Shown: one piece after another, positions 1-11,330 of the stretch
Numbering within the stretch: position 1 is the stretch's first letter
How the letters are laid out: every line of letters begins with the position of its first letter
From: Mytilisepta virgata
Taxonomy: Eukaryota > Mollusca > Bivalvia > Mytilida > Mytilidae
Reading direction: 5' to 3'
NCBI GenBank assembly: GCA_028015205.1
Contig: JAPWFG010000024.1
Location: 496,001 to 560,000 of the forward strand
Length of the DNA stretch: 64,000 nucleotides
The notes under the pieces: model-generated
What the model was told of the DNA's origin: nothing
Seen by the model: only the letters and a program-made list of their open reading frames with translations
Database searches by the model: none
Position numbers and translations under genes: made by a program

Positions 1-244
1 TAATAATTGTAACAGAGAACTGTTACTAAGTCTCCCAAACGAAGTTTCCCAAACATAACTCCCACATATTATTAAAAGATAAACTGAAACATAAATCACA
101 CAGTTGTCATTTTTGCACATTCATGCAGCACTCCTTAGAAATTAACTTTGTGTCTTCAAATGATCCTCCGAATATATGCCAGTCTATTCATGTTTTCATA
201 ATTTCTATGAATACAGTAATGCTCTAGAAACTGATCTTTGACCT
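1..244. other. No gene seen; AT-rich left edge
   Basis: AT-rich, apparently unique sequence up to the start of the 135-bp tandem array. No open frame, splice-flanked exon or RNA gene was seen. Confidence 0.4.
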
Positions 245-1085
245 ATCAAGGGTTTTGTCATTTGAGGGGGTCGGTGGGGGATCTCAATAGTTTTCAAGAT
301 ATTAAGTATTTTGTCACATTTGGCACGCTCCCCCCCCTTGGACCCCGAATGGTACCATATGTTTCGTCTTTTCATAAAGAGTAATAATATATATGGTTAT
401 AGGGTGGGGATCTCAAGGGTTTTCAAGATATTAAGGGTTTTGTCGTTTGAGGGGGTGGGGCATGACTCCATCAGACCCCCCAATGGTACCAAAAGCTTCG
501 TCTTATCATAAGGAGTAATAATATATATGGTTATAGGGTGGGGATCTCAATGGTTTTCCAAGATATTAAGTATTTTGTCAATTGAGGGGGAAAGGGCATG
601 ACCCCCTCAGACCCCCATGTGATACCAAATGCTTCGTCTTGTCATAAGGAGTAATAATATATATGGTTATAGGGTGGGTATCTCAATGGTTTTCAAGATA
701 TTAAGTCTTTTGTCAATTGAGGGGGTGGGGCATGACCCCCCTCAGACCCCCCTATAGTACCGAAGTCTTCTAATCATCAGGAGTAATAATATATATGGTT
801 ATAGGGTGGGGATCTCAATGGTTTTCCAAGATATTAAGTATTTTGTCAATTGAGGGGGGAAGGGCATGACCCCCTCAGACCCCCATGTGATACCAAATGC
901 TTCGTCTTGTCATAAGGAGTAATAATATATATGGTTATAGGGTGGGTATCTCAATGGTTTTCAAGATATTAAGTCTTTTGTCATTTGAGGGGGGCGGGGC
1001 ATGACCCACTCAGACCCCCCTTAGGTACCAAATCCTTCGTCTTATCATAAGCAGTAATAATATATATTGTTATAGGGTAGGAATG
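245..1085. repeat. Tandem array, about 135-bp unit, 6-7 copies
   Basis: The anchor GTAATAATATATATGGTTAT recurs at 381, 515, 651, 783, 919 and (one base changed) 1054, giving spacings of 132-136 bp. Each unit holds a GGGTGGGG(A/T)ATCTCAA block, a TTTGAGGGGG block, a C-rich CAGACCCCC block and GCTTCGTCTT. G-rich and C-rich halves alternate on one strand. Copies 3 and 5 (from 651 and 919) are more alike than their neighbours, which suggests duplication in two-unit blocks. Short open frames here come from the repeat. Confidence 0.9.
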
Positions 1086-1286
1086 TAAACTATTTTTGAC
1101 CTATTCAAAAAATATCAATTTTTAAGGTATTTGAAGGGGCGTGGCACTGCCCCTGGGGCCCCCTACACTTGAAAAATGGTTAGAAGCAACATCTCATGGG
1201 GTACTATCATTGTGCAAAATTTGATTGAAATCGGTCAAGTATAAAGTACAAAAGTGTGCCGGACAAAGTTGGCGGCAATGTTTTTA

Positions 1287-3156
1287 TACGACCGCAAAAT
1301 TTTTGCGGTCGAATATTGGTATGACGTTGGCGTCGTCGTCGTCGCCCGAAGACATTTGGTTTTTGCACTATAACTTTAGTATAAATTAATAGAAATCTAT
1401 GAAATTTAAACACAAGGTTTATGACCACAAAAGGAAGGTCGGGATTGATTTTGGGAGTTTGGGTCCCAACAGTTTAGGAATTAGGGGCTAAAAAGGGCCC
1501 AAATAAGCATTTTTCTTGGTTTTTGCACAATAACTTTAGTATAAGTAAATAGAAATCTATGAAATTTAAACACAAGGTTTATGACCACAAAAGGAAGGTT
1601 GGGATTGATTTTGGGAGGTTTGTTCCCAACAGTTTAGGAATTAGGGGCCAAAAGGGTCCAAAATTAAACTTTGTTTGATTTCATCGAAAATTGAACTATT
1701 GGGGTTCTTTGATATGCCGAATCTAACCGTGTATTTAGATTCTTAATTTTTGGTCCCGTTTTCAAATTGGTCTACATTAAGGTCCAAAGGATCCAAAATT
1801 AAACTTAGTTTGATTTTAACAAAAATTGAATTCTTGTGTTTCTTTGATATGCTGAATCTAAACATGTACTTAGTTTTTTTTATTATGGGCCCAGTTTTCA
1901 AGTTGGTCCAAATCGGGGTCCAAAATTAAACTTTGTTTGATTTCAACAAAAATTGAATATATGGGGTTCTTCGATATGCTGAATCTAACCATGTATTTAG
2001 ATTTTTGATATTTGGGCCCAGTTATCAAATTGGTCCACATTGAGGTTTAGAGGGTCCAAAATTGAACTTTATTTGATTTCATCAAAAATTGAATTCTTGG
2101 GGTTCTTTGATATGCTGAATCTAACCATGTATTTAGATTTTGGATATTGGAATACCACAAAGGGATGGTAAGAATTGTCTTTGGTAGTTATGGCTCAAAC
2201 CGTTAAGGAATTTGGTGCAAAAAAGGGCGGAAAAGGGTTTCCAGGTTAATGGACAATTACTTAAGTACAAAACATAATTTAAAAGGCAGTGTAAGGTTGG
2301 TAATTGAAACTCATTTGAATGTCTCACCTAAACTGCTTTTAAATTATTTATATTGGAAATTTGCCAAAAACTTTATTATTAATAAATTCCATTGGAAATT
2401 TGCCAATAACTTTAGTTTAATGAACTCCATTGGAAATTTGCCAATATAAAATGTTGCTGATGAAGCTTTTTTGTTTATCTCACCTAAACTGCTTTTAAAT
2501 TATATATATTGGAAATTTGCCAAAAACTTTATTATTAAATTTCTGATTTATATATAAAAGCAAATAATAATGATAAGGCAAGAGATACACACCAAACAGG
2601 ATGTGTAAATTATTATAATAAGTATTGTGCAATAGCAAGAACTTTTCAATTGCACAGTATTGCGCAATAGCAAGAAATTGATATTTGGGCCCGGTTATCA
2701 AATTGGTCCACATTGAGGTTTAAAGGGTCCAAAATTGAACTTTATTTGATTTCATCAAAAATTGAATCATCAAAAATTGAACTTTTGGGGTTCTTTGATA
2801 TGCCGAATCTAACCGTGTATTTAGATTCTTAATTTTTGGTCCCGTTTTCAAATTGGTCTACATTAAGGTCCAAAGGGTCCAAAATTAAACTTCTTTAAAA
2901 TTTTCTACTTTAAATTGGTTATTTCTGATTTATAAATAAAAGCAAATAATACTGATATTGTTTGAATAGGTAAATTAAAAATTTTTAAGTTCTTAGACCA
3001 CATAAATTCTGTGTCAGAAACCTATGCTGTGTCAAATATTTATTCACAATCTAAATTCAGTGCTGTATCAAGCTTGAATGTTGTGTCCATACGTGCCCCA
3101 ACTGTTCAGGGTTCGACCTCTGCGGTCGTATCAAGCTGCGCCCAGCGGAGCATTTT
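1287..3156 (+). mobile_element. Composite repeat family 3, copy A (rolling-circle-like)
   Basis: The 5' end is a 23-bp palindrome (1289-1311, CGACCGCAAAA meeting TTTTGCGGTCG) followed by a GTC-rich tract (about 1325-1350). The body is a series of TTGGTCC / TTGATTTCA / GAATCTAA blocks, each repeated several times. The 3' end repeats the word TGCGGTCGTAT (about 3120) and then forms a hairpin, GCTGCGC-CCA-GCGGAGC with one mismatch. The same sequence recurs in reverse at 49342-51679. No transposase is encoded, so it is non-autonomous. Assignment to Helentron-type elements is inferred from the layout of the ends. Confidence 0.7.
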
Positions 3157-4010
3157 ATGGAAACATTATATTGATATTCGAAAAATATCATGAAAATATT
3201 TTAACATTTTAAATGAAATATTCTTAAAGCGTGAATCAATAATATTTATCATAAACATTAAAGAAATATGTTTTTAGAATGTTTGGGAAAATATTTTCAC
3301 AGCAATTTATTTTCACATTTTAAAAATATTTCTGTCAGAATATTTTATAGAAATGTTACCATAACATGAAACATAATGTTGTAAAGACATTTTTCAAAAA
3401 TATTTCTTCATGATATTTATTATACATTTTTAAAAAGATGTTTTTCAGATAATTTTGAAAAATGATTTTACAGAATGTTTATTTCATGTATAAAAAATGT
3501 TATGTAAAAACCTTTTTCTCTAACATTTTATTGATATTCATTTTATTGATATTCCTAAAATATCATGTAAAAACTCGGAAAATATTATAAAATATTTTTA
3601 AAACATTGAATTAAGATGTTCTTATAAAGTGATATAGTAATATTTATTTGAAACGTTTTTAAAATATTTTTGAAACGTTTCCGATCAATGTTTCATTATA
3701 AAGATTATCCAAAAAAAAACATTTACATGACATGCTGAAAATATTATTTTGATAACATTTTTGAAAAGCATTTATCTGAAAAATATCATGAAAATGTTTT
3801 GTGCTACTTAATTGTTATTTATACATGTTACTGTGAAACATTTATTATTCGTGTTACACCAATTTTCGTGGATTTCGTGGACAACGCAATCCACGAATTT
3901 AAAAACAGAACTAAATATATAATTTCAATCGTTTTATCAAGAGGAAATAAAAAAAAACTCCAGTTCATTTCCAAGAATGCAATATCATCGTTTGATGTTT
4001 AGTAAATATA
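3157..4010. repeat. AT-rich degenerate duplication
   Basis: Two diverged copies of an approximately 370-bp AT-rich unit. TATTGATATTC followed by (A)AATATCATG appears at about 3171 and 3547, and a third partial AATATCATGAAAATG sits at 3781. The region is full of AATATTTT and ACATTTTT words. The short open frame at 3799-4002 has no recognisable domain. Confidence 0.45.
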
Positions 4011-5205
4011 TCCCAAACGGATGCGTATGAATGTAACAGTGTGTTTATTTTTGTATTTATTTATTTGCTATGTGTCAGATTATTAAAAATAAACATAATA
4101 TTTTGTAGCTAAAATCTTGTATTTATTTAATTTTGCAGCGTTTCCCTATATTCAAAGGCTGTGGCCTTTTGATGTAATTTCGTGTACTTTACAAGATCCT
4201 AAAATTAATGTAACCGTTGAATATTCATGAGGGGTGATTTCTGTAGTTTGATTGGTTCAATTTCAAACATTTGGCGGTTGATTAAAGTTCTTTGTTAGAC
4301 AGACAGAACTGGGCATTTAAACTAATACGATGTGTTTCTTCAATGGTAGCAATGATTGATTATTCTACTTTGACATTTTCAGTGACTTAAAGACTTGACA
4401 CTGAACGTAAGTTTCACTTCTTTTTAACAACATTAACTATATTGTTCACATTTAATATGAAATTAACAGGTTTAAGGCAATATCTTTCATTTTTCCGTTC
4501 TTGTAGGATTGCACAATTAACAAAGGTGTGCTTGAAAGAATGAGTGTTAATTACTATTTTTATTGGTTAAGTGTGTGTAGAAATAAACCAATTTTATCGA
4601 CAACATTAAAGATCAAAGATCGCCTGTTGTAGCACAGTTGTGAAATAATATTTGACAGTGTTGTTTTAAACAAGAAAAACGAATGACAGTGTATTTAAAT
4701 AAATACGAAGTTGTTAAATAGTGCAGATTGCAACAGTTGGTAAATTATCGCCAGTCTTTTGCAAGTGAAATTGATTGTATTTTTGATATTTTTAAATGTG
4801 TAGTACGAAATATGTTCGTGGCGATATTTGTAGTTTTTGAATCAATTATTATTGCAAATATTTTGGTTGCAGGTTATCCTTATATTTTCTGCCACCATAT
4901 TATGTGATTGTCAACAAATCCATCTTTTACCAGATATTTCACTCCACAAGTGGTAGCATCTATTTATTGTAATTTTGTGATTATCACCCTTTGCAAATAG
5001 GAATATTTGAACAAACGATTGATTTTATCTTAATGGGTTTATGTAGAAAACAATGTTAGCTTTTTAACTGCTACATATATAATATGATGTATTAAAATAA
5101 TGTTAATTTTATATATATTACTTGATAAAGATATTATTTTGCAAAGAAAGTAATGTTAGTACACCACTTAGATATAAAAAGTATTTTAATATATTAAGAT
5201 AAGCT
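4011..5205. other. No gene recognised; apparently unique sequence
   Basis: Mostly low-GC DNA without long frames. The only splice-like signal is a 24-base stretch (about 4382-4405) between a pyrimidine-rich AG and a GTAAGT, which is too little to call an exon. Confidence 0.4.
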
Positions 5206-5207
5206 GA

Positions 5208-5345
5208 TTTGCTATCGTGCGTGCGTGACCTAAATAGGTAGTTGAGGACGTTAAAAACTTCCCAGTTAGTTATTTATTGCTTATCGTCCGTGCGAGACCT
5301 AAATAGGTAGTCAAGGACCTTAAAAACTTCCCAGTTAGGTATTGC
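5208..5345. repeat. Two tandem copies of a ~66-bp unit
   Basis: Two adjacent copies share GACCTAAATAGGTAGT and TTAAAAACTTCCCAGTTAG, starting near 5211 and 5281. No function can be inferred. Confidence 0.8.
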
Positions 5346-5610
5346 TTAGGAAAACGTCATACTTTATGAAGGAGTACTATAAAATAATGTTGACAGGGAA
5401 GAAGAAAGTTTGCTACAGGAAGAGATTTGGGCTTAGATAAATTATTAAAAATAAATATATTCTCAAAATGATAAAACCAATATCACAGTAAAATATGTAT
5501 AATAATTAAGTAATATAGTTAATAAGTCTTTTCTTTGCTATTGTTTTTACCTTCGACAGCAAATATTGTTCTGATAACATTTTGTCTAATGGATATTAAG
5601 ATGATGAAGA

Positions 5611-5683
5611 TGATACAACCCCTTGTTTGTGTATCTATATATTTGGAAATAATATATAGATACACAAACAAGGGGTTGTATCA
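5611..5683. repeat. Perfect 33-bp inverted repeat, 7-nt loop
   Basis: Arms 5611-5643 and 5651-5683 are exact reverse complements around the loop TGGAAAT. RNA from either strand would fold into a 33-bp perfect stem. It lies in otherwise unique AT-rich DNA. Confidence 0.95.
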
Positions 5684-6623
5684 AAATTGTTAAAATGACT
5701 AAAAACTAGGTCGGACATGCATATTATGGTATCATATGTTGTCAGATCAAGAAATAACGATTTTATTACACAAATATACATAATTTCAATACACCAAACT
5801 TTACCCAAGTGCCTGTGATGAATTGGACAGTTGAGATAGTAGTCATACTGTTAAATGAAGTGTGACTGACCAGAAAGTAGTGGGGAAAGTAAGGGAATGG
5901 CCTCACCCTTCTGCCATGTTAACCCTATGGGAAAATGGTATCCTCAGAAGGGTATCCTCAGTGTGAGGATCCACATTTATATGACGTCATTTCCTTAATT
6001 AATAAAGTTAATTTATATATTGTATAATGAAGTAGGGTAATTCATATTCTGGATTCATTAAAAGGGTGTCTTCAACCTATGCCTACATTTTGAAAAATCA
6101 TATTCAAGGAATGCCTACAAACAAAATACAATAGGTGTTTATATAACAATTAAGTCATAATTACAGGGGTTAATTACAGGTAAATTACAGGTAAATACAA
6201 CTGTTTTAAACCCAAATTTTTATAATATGTATGAATTTGATTTAATATTTATTTTATAAATGTGAGGTACAAATAAAATAAGTAAAAGTGTTCGATATAA
6301 GAATTTTGAAAGCCTAAATGATAATATAAGGACAAGTAAATGCAAATTGAATATGCGGGGACTGTTATTGGTTAAAAATGTTCAAAGGTGTTGGAAGGTT
6401 AAAAATCATAAATATATATATATAATATTTCAATACAGCACGCTGGAAGCTATTCATTTATGGCATGAAGCTTAAAGTGAATATACCAAGCCTATCTTAA
6501 AATTAGTTATATTTCAATCGCATATTTTATATATCTAATGCGGCACTATGAATGGTGATACTGAGTTTGCCAAGCCTTAACTAAATTGTCAAATTGATGA
6601 TGAGCATACCAAGCCTGAATAGG

Positions 6624-6630
6624 TATAAAA
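6624..6630 (+). promoter_or_regulatory. TATA box of the FLYWCH gene
   Basis: TATAAAA lies 45 bases before the ATG at 6675, with CAATCATCATT about 30 bases downstream as a plausible start site. The spacing fits a compact transposon promoter. Confidence 0.45.
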
Positions 6631-6674
6631 AAGCATGACCCTCACGTTTCAATCATCATTTTTAAGTTACAATC

Positions 6675-7013
6675 ATGGCAAATGCACAGTTAGATGTTCA
6701 CTTCGTTACTAACAGACTAGGCAACCAGAATTTAGTACATAATGGCTACAAGTTTAGAGTAAATTCACGACGAGGCAACAGATGTTACTGGATATGTACT
6801 ATTTCCAACTGCCATGCCACACTAAATACTCTTGACAACAATTTAGTTAAACTTCCACAGAGGCATAACCATACAGACTTCAAAATCCAACTCCAAGTAG
6901 ATGAGGTTATGCAACACATCAAAAAACGCTGCAATTTAATCTATATGAAGTCTCGAAAGGATATGACACACATAAACTGCTACATATCTAACAATGGTGC
7001 AATTTCCATATAA
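6675..7013 (+). CDS. FLYWCH-type zinc finger protein, 112 aa (MULE transposase N-terminus-like)
   Basis: Starts at the first ATG and ends with TAA. Residues about 10-66 match the FLYWCH fold: HNGYKF near 22-27, then YWICTISNC with Cys41 and Cys46, and HNH with His64 and His66 as the expected zinc ligands. After residue 70 it is hydrophilic (QVDEVMQHIKKR), like the segment that follows FLYWCH domains in MULE transposases, but it stops before any catalytic domain. FLYWCH domains bind DNA. Standing alone, this protein could bind its own transposon ends, act as a repressor, or simply be a truncated transposase. The frame is open and every zinc ligand is kept. It sits between perfect 27-bp inverted repeats with a TATA box upstream. 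Confidence 0.7.
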   Translation: MANAQLDVHFVTNRLGNQNLVHNGYKFRVNSRRGNRCYWICTISNCHATLNTLDNNLVKLPQRHNHTDFKIQLQVDEVMQHIKKRCNLIYMKSRKDMTHINCYISNNGAISI

Positions 7014-7185
7014 AACAAGTTGAGATTCAAAAATACCCAAATATCTGACTTAACCAATTATCTTCTTAATTAGACAATGTTTACACAAGACATTTATGTT
7101 TATACAATATTCAACCTATACCTACAAACTTTTTTTACCTTTTTATATATTTTTTCAAAATGTAGGCATAGGTTGAATGAACCGG

Positions 7186-7570
7186 CATGGTGACTTTTTT
7201 AGAACAATTTGAAAATTGGAAAAAAAATGGAACTTATCATTTCAGATACAACTTTCCTCTTAACTGCAAAAGCGGGTTTATTAGTGTTTAGTTCTGGTAA
7301 CAATTCTTTTAATTGTTTGTTCTTTTACACTCTGTCTTTTAAAGTTTGTTCAAGACTTTCACCAAGAACAACATTGTTTGACAAAGGTAAGGCCGCTAGA
7401 GAATTTTTTAACTACTTTATATCAGAAAGGCCAGAATCTTCTATAATGGCTTTTCTGCGTATGAGATGGCGAAAAGCACCGGATCGTGCAACTTGATCCA
7501 AAGATGTTGTGGACATACAGACTGAATGAGGGCGACGTCGGCGGGCGGGCGGGCTTGTGGGCGGTTAAAA
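7186..7570. other. No gene recognised
   Basis: An open frame at 7209-7496 shows no domain and no splice support. A GGCG-rich tract (about 7530-7565) leads into the direct repeat that flanks the next element. Confidence 0.4.
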
Positions 7571-7690
7571 TGGGTACCTATTTTGCGAAATCAACTCCTC
7601 CTACAGTTTTTCACCCATATCCTTGAAACTTCATAGAATGTTTCTATATATATTGAAGATGTGCACCTCACTTTATGGAATTATTTCAGG
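7571..7690 (+). repeat. Direct repeat flanking the 7.7-8.7 kb element, left copy
   Basis: The block GGGTACCTATTTTGCGAAAT...TTCACCC...GGAATTATTTCAGGA matches 8741-8862. The two copies surround the element at 7728-8720, so the element may lie between, or have split, a tandem duplication. Confidence 0.8.
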
Positions 7691-7727
7691 AATTATTTCC
7701 CATTTTCCAAACTTTTGAACTTAGTCG

Positions 7728-8720
7728 TTTTTGGCTCACCTGGCTATTTCCTGGGTGAGCTTTTGCCATCACTTGGCGTCCGTCGTCCGTCCGTCGTCCG
7801 TCAGTCGTTAGCTTTTCATTCAAACATCTTCTTCTCAGAAACCATTTGGCCAATTCCAACCAAACTTTGCATGAGTGGTGTATGGAAGGTCCTTAACAAA
7901 GTTTCCTCATTTAGTTCTGATTGGTCAAGAAACATGGCCACCAGAGGCAATTCTTGTTTCTGATTGGCTGATTCTCAAAAATCTTCTCCTCTGAAACAGC
8001 TGGGCCGATTGGTTTGAAACTTAATAGGAATGATCTATGACATGTCCTCTACAACGATCCTCAATTTATTTTGATCTGACATAAAACATGGCTGTCGTAA
8101 CTAAAAATAGAATATAGGGGTGCATGTGTTGTTTTTGGCTTATAACTTAAAAACTGTTAGAGATATAAAAATCTGACGGAGTAAAATTGATTAGCATGAC
8201 AAGATCACATACCCTGAAATTTTTAAGGAAATTTGAAAACCCGTTTAGGAGTTATTGCCCTTTTTTCGTCAAATTTTCAAAATTTTAACATTTTTCGTCA
8301 TTTATCTCCAAAACTATTTGAGATAGAAGTGAAATGTAAATTTGAAAAATGTTTTCCATGTTGAGATCTACATACCCTGAAATTTTAAAGGAAATCCCAA
8401 AACCCATTTAGGAGTTATTGCCCTTTGTTGTCAAGTTTTCAAAATTTTAACATTTTTCGTCATTTATCTCCAAAACTATTTGAGATAGAAGTGAAATGTA
8501 AATTGAAAAATGTTTGCCATTCCTGGTCAATTTTATCAACTTCCTGCCAGGACTACCACCATCAGGGAACATATTTTAACATTAAACCTTATGAAAAATA
8601 AAAAAACAAATTTTCCCTGAACAATTGAACCAATTGCAACAAACTTGGTCAAATAGTTGATTAATTGTCCAATGAAAACCAGACTCCAGGTGAGCGATAC
8701 AGGCTCTGGTGAGCCTCTAG
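7728..8720 (+). mobile_element. Rolling-circle-like repeat, family 1 copy a
   Basis: 5' palindrome GCTCACCTGG...CCTGGGTGAGC (7734-7760), then a GTCCGTCGTCC tract. The body has two internal repeats of about 165 bp (ATTTTAACATTTTTCGTCATTT near 8280 and 8450). The 3' end is CCAGGTGAGC (8686-8695), the hairpin GGCTC-TGGT-GAGCC, CTAG (8717-8720) and then host TT. There are no coding regions. Helentron/HINE assignment is inferred from the ends. Confidence 0.75.
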
Positions 8721-8740
8721 TTTATTGACATCTTCAATAG

Positions 8741-8862
8741 AGGGTACCTCTTTTGCGAAATCAACTCCTCCTACAGTTTTTCACCCGCATCATTGAAACT
8801 TCGCAGAATGTTTTAATATATATTGAAGATCTGCACCTCACTTTATGGAATTATTTCAGGAA
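8741..8862 (+). repeat. Direct repeat flanking the 7.7-8.7 kb element, right copy
   Basis: Second copy of the block at 7571-7690, about 90% alike by eye. Confidence 0.8.
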
Positions 8863-9640
8863 ACTAATTAAATTTATGACTGCCTCTGTGCTCGTACACC
8901 AACATACAATGTGTCTGATTTTGTCTATATAAATATTCATGACTGCCAATGTGCAATATGATCTTGTAATCACCTTTGTCACCACTACAGTAAACACCCA
9001 GTAAAGCAACCCGGCCATTTGTGTCTTTGACCCATTTTTCTGGATTTTGACATCTCCAAGATCCTTCCAAAACTTCAATTTGGCTTTGGTCTTACCATGG
9101 GGAATAAGAAAATATGTGGTTTAAGGGTGAGGATTTTAACGGTTTATGAGATAATTGGACATTATTGATTTATGGGGTGAGGATCACCGTACTGAAATAA
9201 TGAGGTAAATGTCATCTAATGCGTCATGTTACGGAGAATGATAAAATATATTATTTAAAGCTATTGATTTTAATTGCATATGCAATTTTTCAAAATTATC
9301 GAATTTGCGGGGTGGGGATGACCCCCCCCCCCCCCCCACCCCCACCCAGAGGAACGAGGTATATGTCATTAAATAGGTATTGTCACGGTGTATAATAAAA
9401 TATGATATGAGATGGTTATTGGTCACTTTCGTAGAGTTTTTCGATGAAAAAAAATTGAACTGCTCATTATACGTCTCAGTGACCCCCATCAAAAATGAAT
9501 AGTATTAGGCACATCTTGAAACATTGATCCTTCATCGTTGAAAACCTCAGACCCGTATCTCTGACGGTTATTGAGAACTCGAACGAACAAAATCGGAGAG
9601 GAAGAAAAAATATTTTCGATAAAAATCGCAAATCAAAATC
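8863..9640. repeat. Degenerate ~150-bp direct repeat pair with C16 run
   Basis: GAGGTAAATGTCATCTAAT (about 9201) and GAGGTATATGTCATTAAAT (about 9356) begin related stretches ending in ATAATAAAATAT. The second carries a run of 16 C at 9322-9337. The GGGGTGGGGATGACCCC wording resembles the array at 245-1085. No gene was recognised. Confidence 0.5.
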
Positions 9641-9648
9641 TATAAGTC

Positions 9649-9675
9649 TCCCACTTCGTTTGGGAGACTTAATTA
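9649..9675. repeat. Short hairpin, 10-bp perfect stem
   Basis: AAGTCTCCCA pairs with TGGGAGACTT around CTTCGTT. The window's first 50 bases carry a related GTCTCCCAAACGAAGT. Confidence 0.6.
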
Positions 9676-10150
9676 AATGACGCATTACGACAATTTACTT
9701 TCATAATATTTCTGCCGAAGATTCAAATTTATCGGATGAACAAAAAGTTGTCTTAATTTCGAACCCAGCGTCCTCTCAGTGAGTAAAAAACACCGGTTCC
9801 TTTTTAAAATAGTTTTTAGACTGAGGTCGGGGACTGGTCACTTTTTGCTTGTTGTTTGAAGTTTTTGTAATGTTCAGTATGTTAATCTGTTTTTGTCACA
9901 AACTTTATGTTAAATGGCAATTAAGCAATTTGAATTGAACAAATATAATCCATACTGTCGGATGTATATGTTGCAGGAAAAGTATTATGGATATCAAGTT
10001 AGACATACAACAGTTAAGAATATTAATAAGATGTTACTATTAAGGCCCCGACAAAGGCCCCGACAATGTTTCTGAAGAGACAAAATATGATCTATCAAAG
10101 ATAAGTAACTTTACTCGTGTTTTCCATATCGTCTTACACCATACATGTAA
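9676..10150. other. No gene seen
   Basis: AT-rich sequence without frames or repeats that I could detect. Confidence 0.35.
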
Positions 10151-10164
10151 CAGTAAAATACTAG

Positions 10165-11330
10165 GGAGCCCTGTTAGTCTCACAGAGATAATAAATTGTA
10201 ATTTGAAAAGTCCAGCGCTGTAGATTTAATCTCAAGCGCTGGATATGTAAAGTCCAGCGCTGAAGATTTAATTAATGTCCAGCCCTGGAAATTCAAAATC
10301 AAGCGCTGTAGATTTAAAGTCCAGCGCTGAAGATTTAAAGTACAGCGCTGGAGATTCAAAGTCCAGCGCTGTAGATGTAAAGTCCACTCAAATTTGAAAC
10401 TGTGTGGGCATATAATTTTCGCAATGTTTAAAAAGTATGAAGTCCAGCAATGTTTTTAACTACCTGTGGTTATATGAAAGATATACACCATAGCTTTTAT
10501 TTCACCAAGGGGTTAGGTGGATTAACGCCCCCAAGGCCCACGCCAGATTTTCAAAGTTGAGTGGGGGGGGGGGGGGGGGGGGGCTCCGGACCTATAATTT
10601 TCACAATATTTAAAAGTATGAAGTCCGGCAAAGTTTTGAACTGCTTTTAGTTTAAATGAAAGATATATATCTTAAGCTTTTATTTCACCCAGGAGTTGGG
10701 TGGGTTAACGCCTACAGCCCTTCCCTTTGAATCTCTAGTGCTGGACTTTAAATCTACAGCTTTGGACTTTGAATCTCCAGCGCTGGACTTTAAATCTACA
10801 GCGCTGGACTTTCAACTTTAAATTTACAGCACTGGATTTTGAATCTCCGGCGCTGGACTTTAATCAAATCTTCAGCGCTGGACTTTACATCTCCAGCACT
10901 GGACATTAATCAAATCTTCAGCGCTGGACTTTACATCTCCAGCACTGGACATTAATCAAATCTTCAGCGCTGGACTTTTCATCTCCAGCTCTGGACTTTC
11001 AATTTTAAATTTACAGCACTGGATTTTGAATCTCCAGCGCTGGACTTTAATCAAATCTTCAGCGCTGGACTTTACATCTCCAGCACTGGACTTTTTTAAT
11101 CTCCAGCGCAGGACATTAATTAAATCTTCAGCGCTGGACTTTAAATTTACAGCGCTGGACTTTGAATCTACAGCGTCCGACTTTGAATCTACAGCGCTGG
11201 ACTTGAATCTATACAGCGCTGGACCTCAAATCTACAGCGCTAGACTTTGAATCTACAGCGCTGGACTTTAAAATTTGGCGCTGTACTTTTCAAATTACAA
11301 TTTATTATCCCTGTGAGACCAAGGGGCTCC
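10165..11330. mobile_element. Inverted-repeat element built from mirrored 21-bp CAGCGCTG arrays
   Basis: The termini GGAGCCC...CTCACAG(A/G)GATAATAAATTGTAATTTG (from 10165) and their reverse complement (to 11330) form imperfect terminal repeats of more than 50 bp. Inside the left end is a tandem array of about eight units of about 21 bp (10209-10385, GTCCAGCGCTGNAGATTTAA). Inside the right end is a longer array (10735-11280) of the same unit inverted. Between them are two direct copies of a roughly 165-bp block (10410 and 10580), separated by a run of 21 G. GTAAAAT occurs at 10153-10159 and directly after the right end (11331-11337), a possible target duplication. Nothing is encoded. Confidence 0.8.

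Larger units (their letters stand above)
6064..7185 (+). mobile_element. Small DNA transposon with 27-bp TIRs carrying a FLYWCH gene
   Basis: A perfect 27-bp inverted repeat bounds the element (6071-6097 and 7151-7177; it starts TTCAACCTATGCC). A diverged direct copy of the repeat at 7110-7135 lies just inside the right end and can pair with it as a hairpin. The only gene inside is the FLYWCH frame at 6675-7013. FLYWCH zinc fingers are the usual N-terminal DNA-binding part of Mutator-like (MULE) transposases, so this may be an internally deleted MULE. The DDE catalytic domain is absent. No target-site duplication was identified. Confidence 0.6.

Noticed and set aside
4382..4405. 24-base micro-exon between TTTTCAG and GTAAGT
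   Set aside because: Good splice words, but nothing to join it to.
7209..7496. 95-codon plus-strand frame
   Set aside because: No domain or splice support; next to repeat boundaries.
11026..11250. Open frame with repeated leucine/serine/aspartate blocks
   Set aside because: Direct translation of the CAGCGCTG minisatellite.
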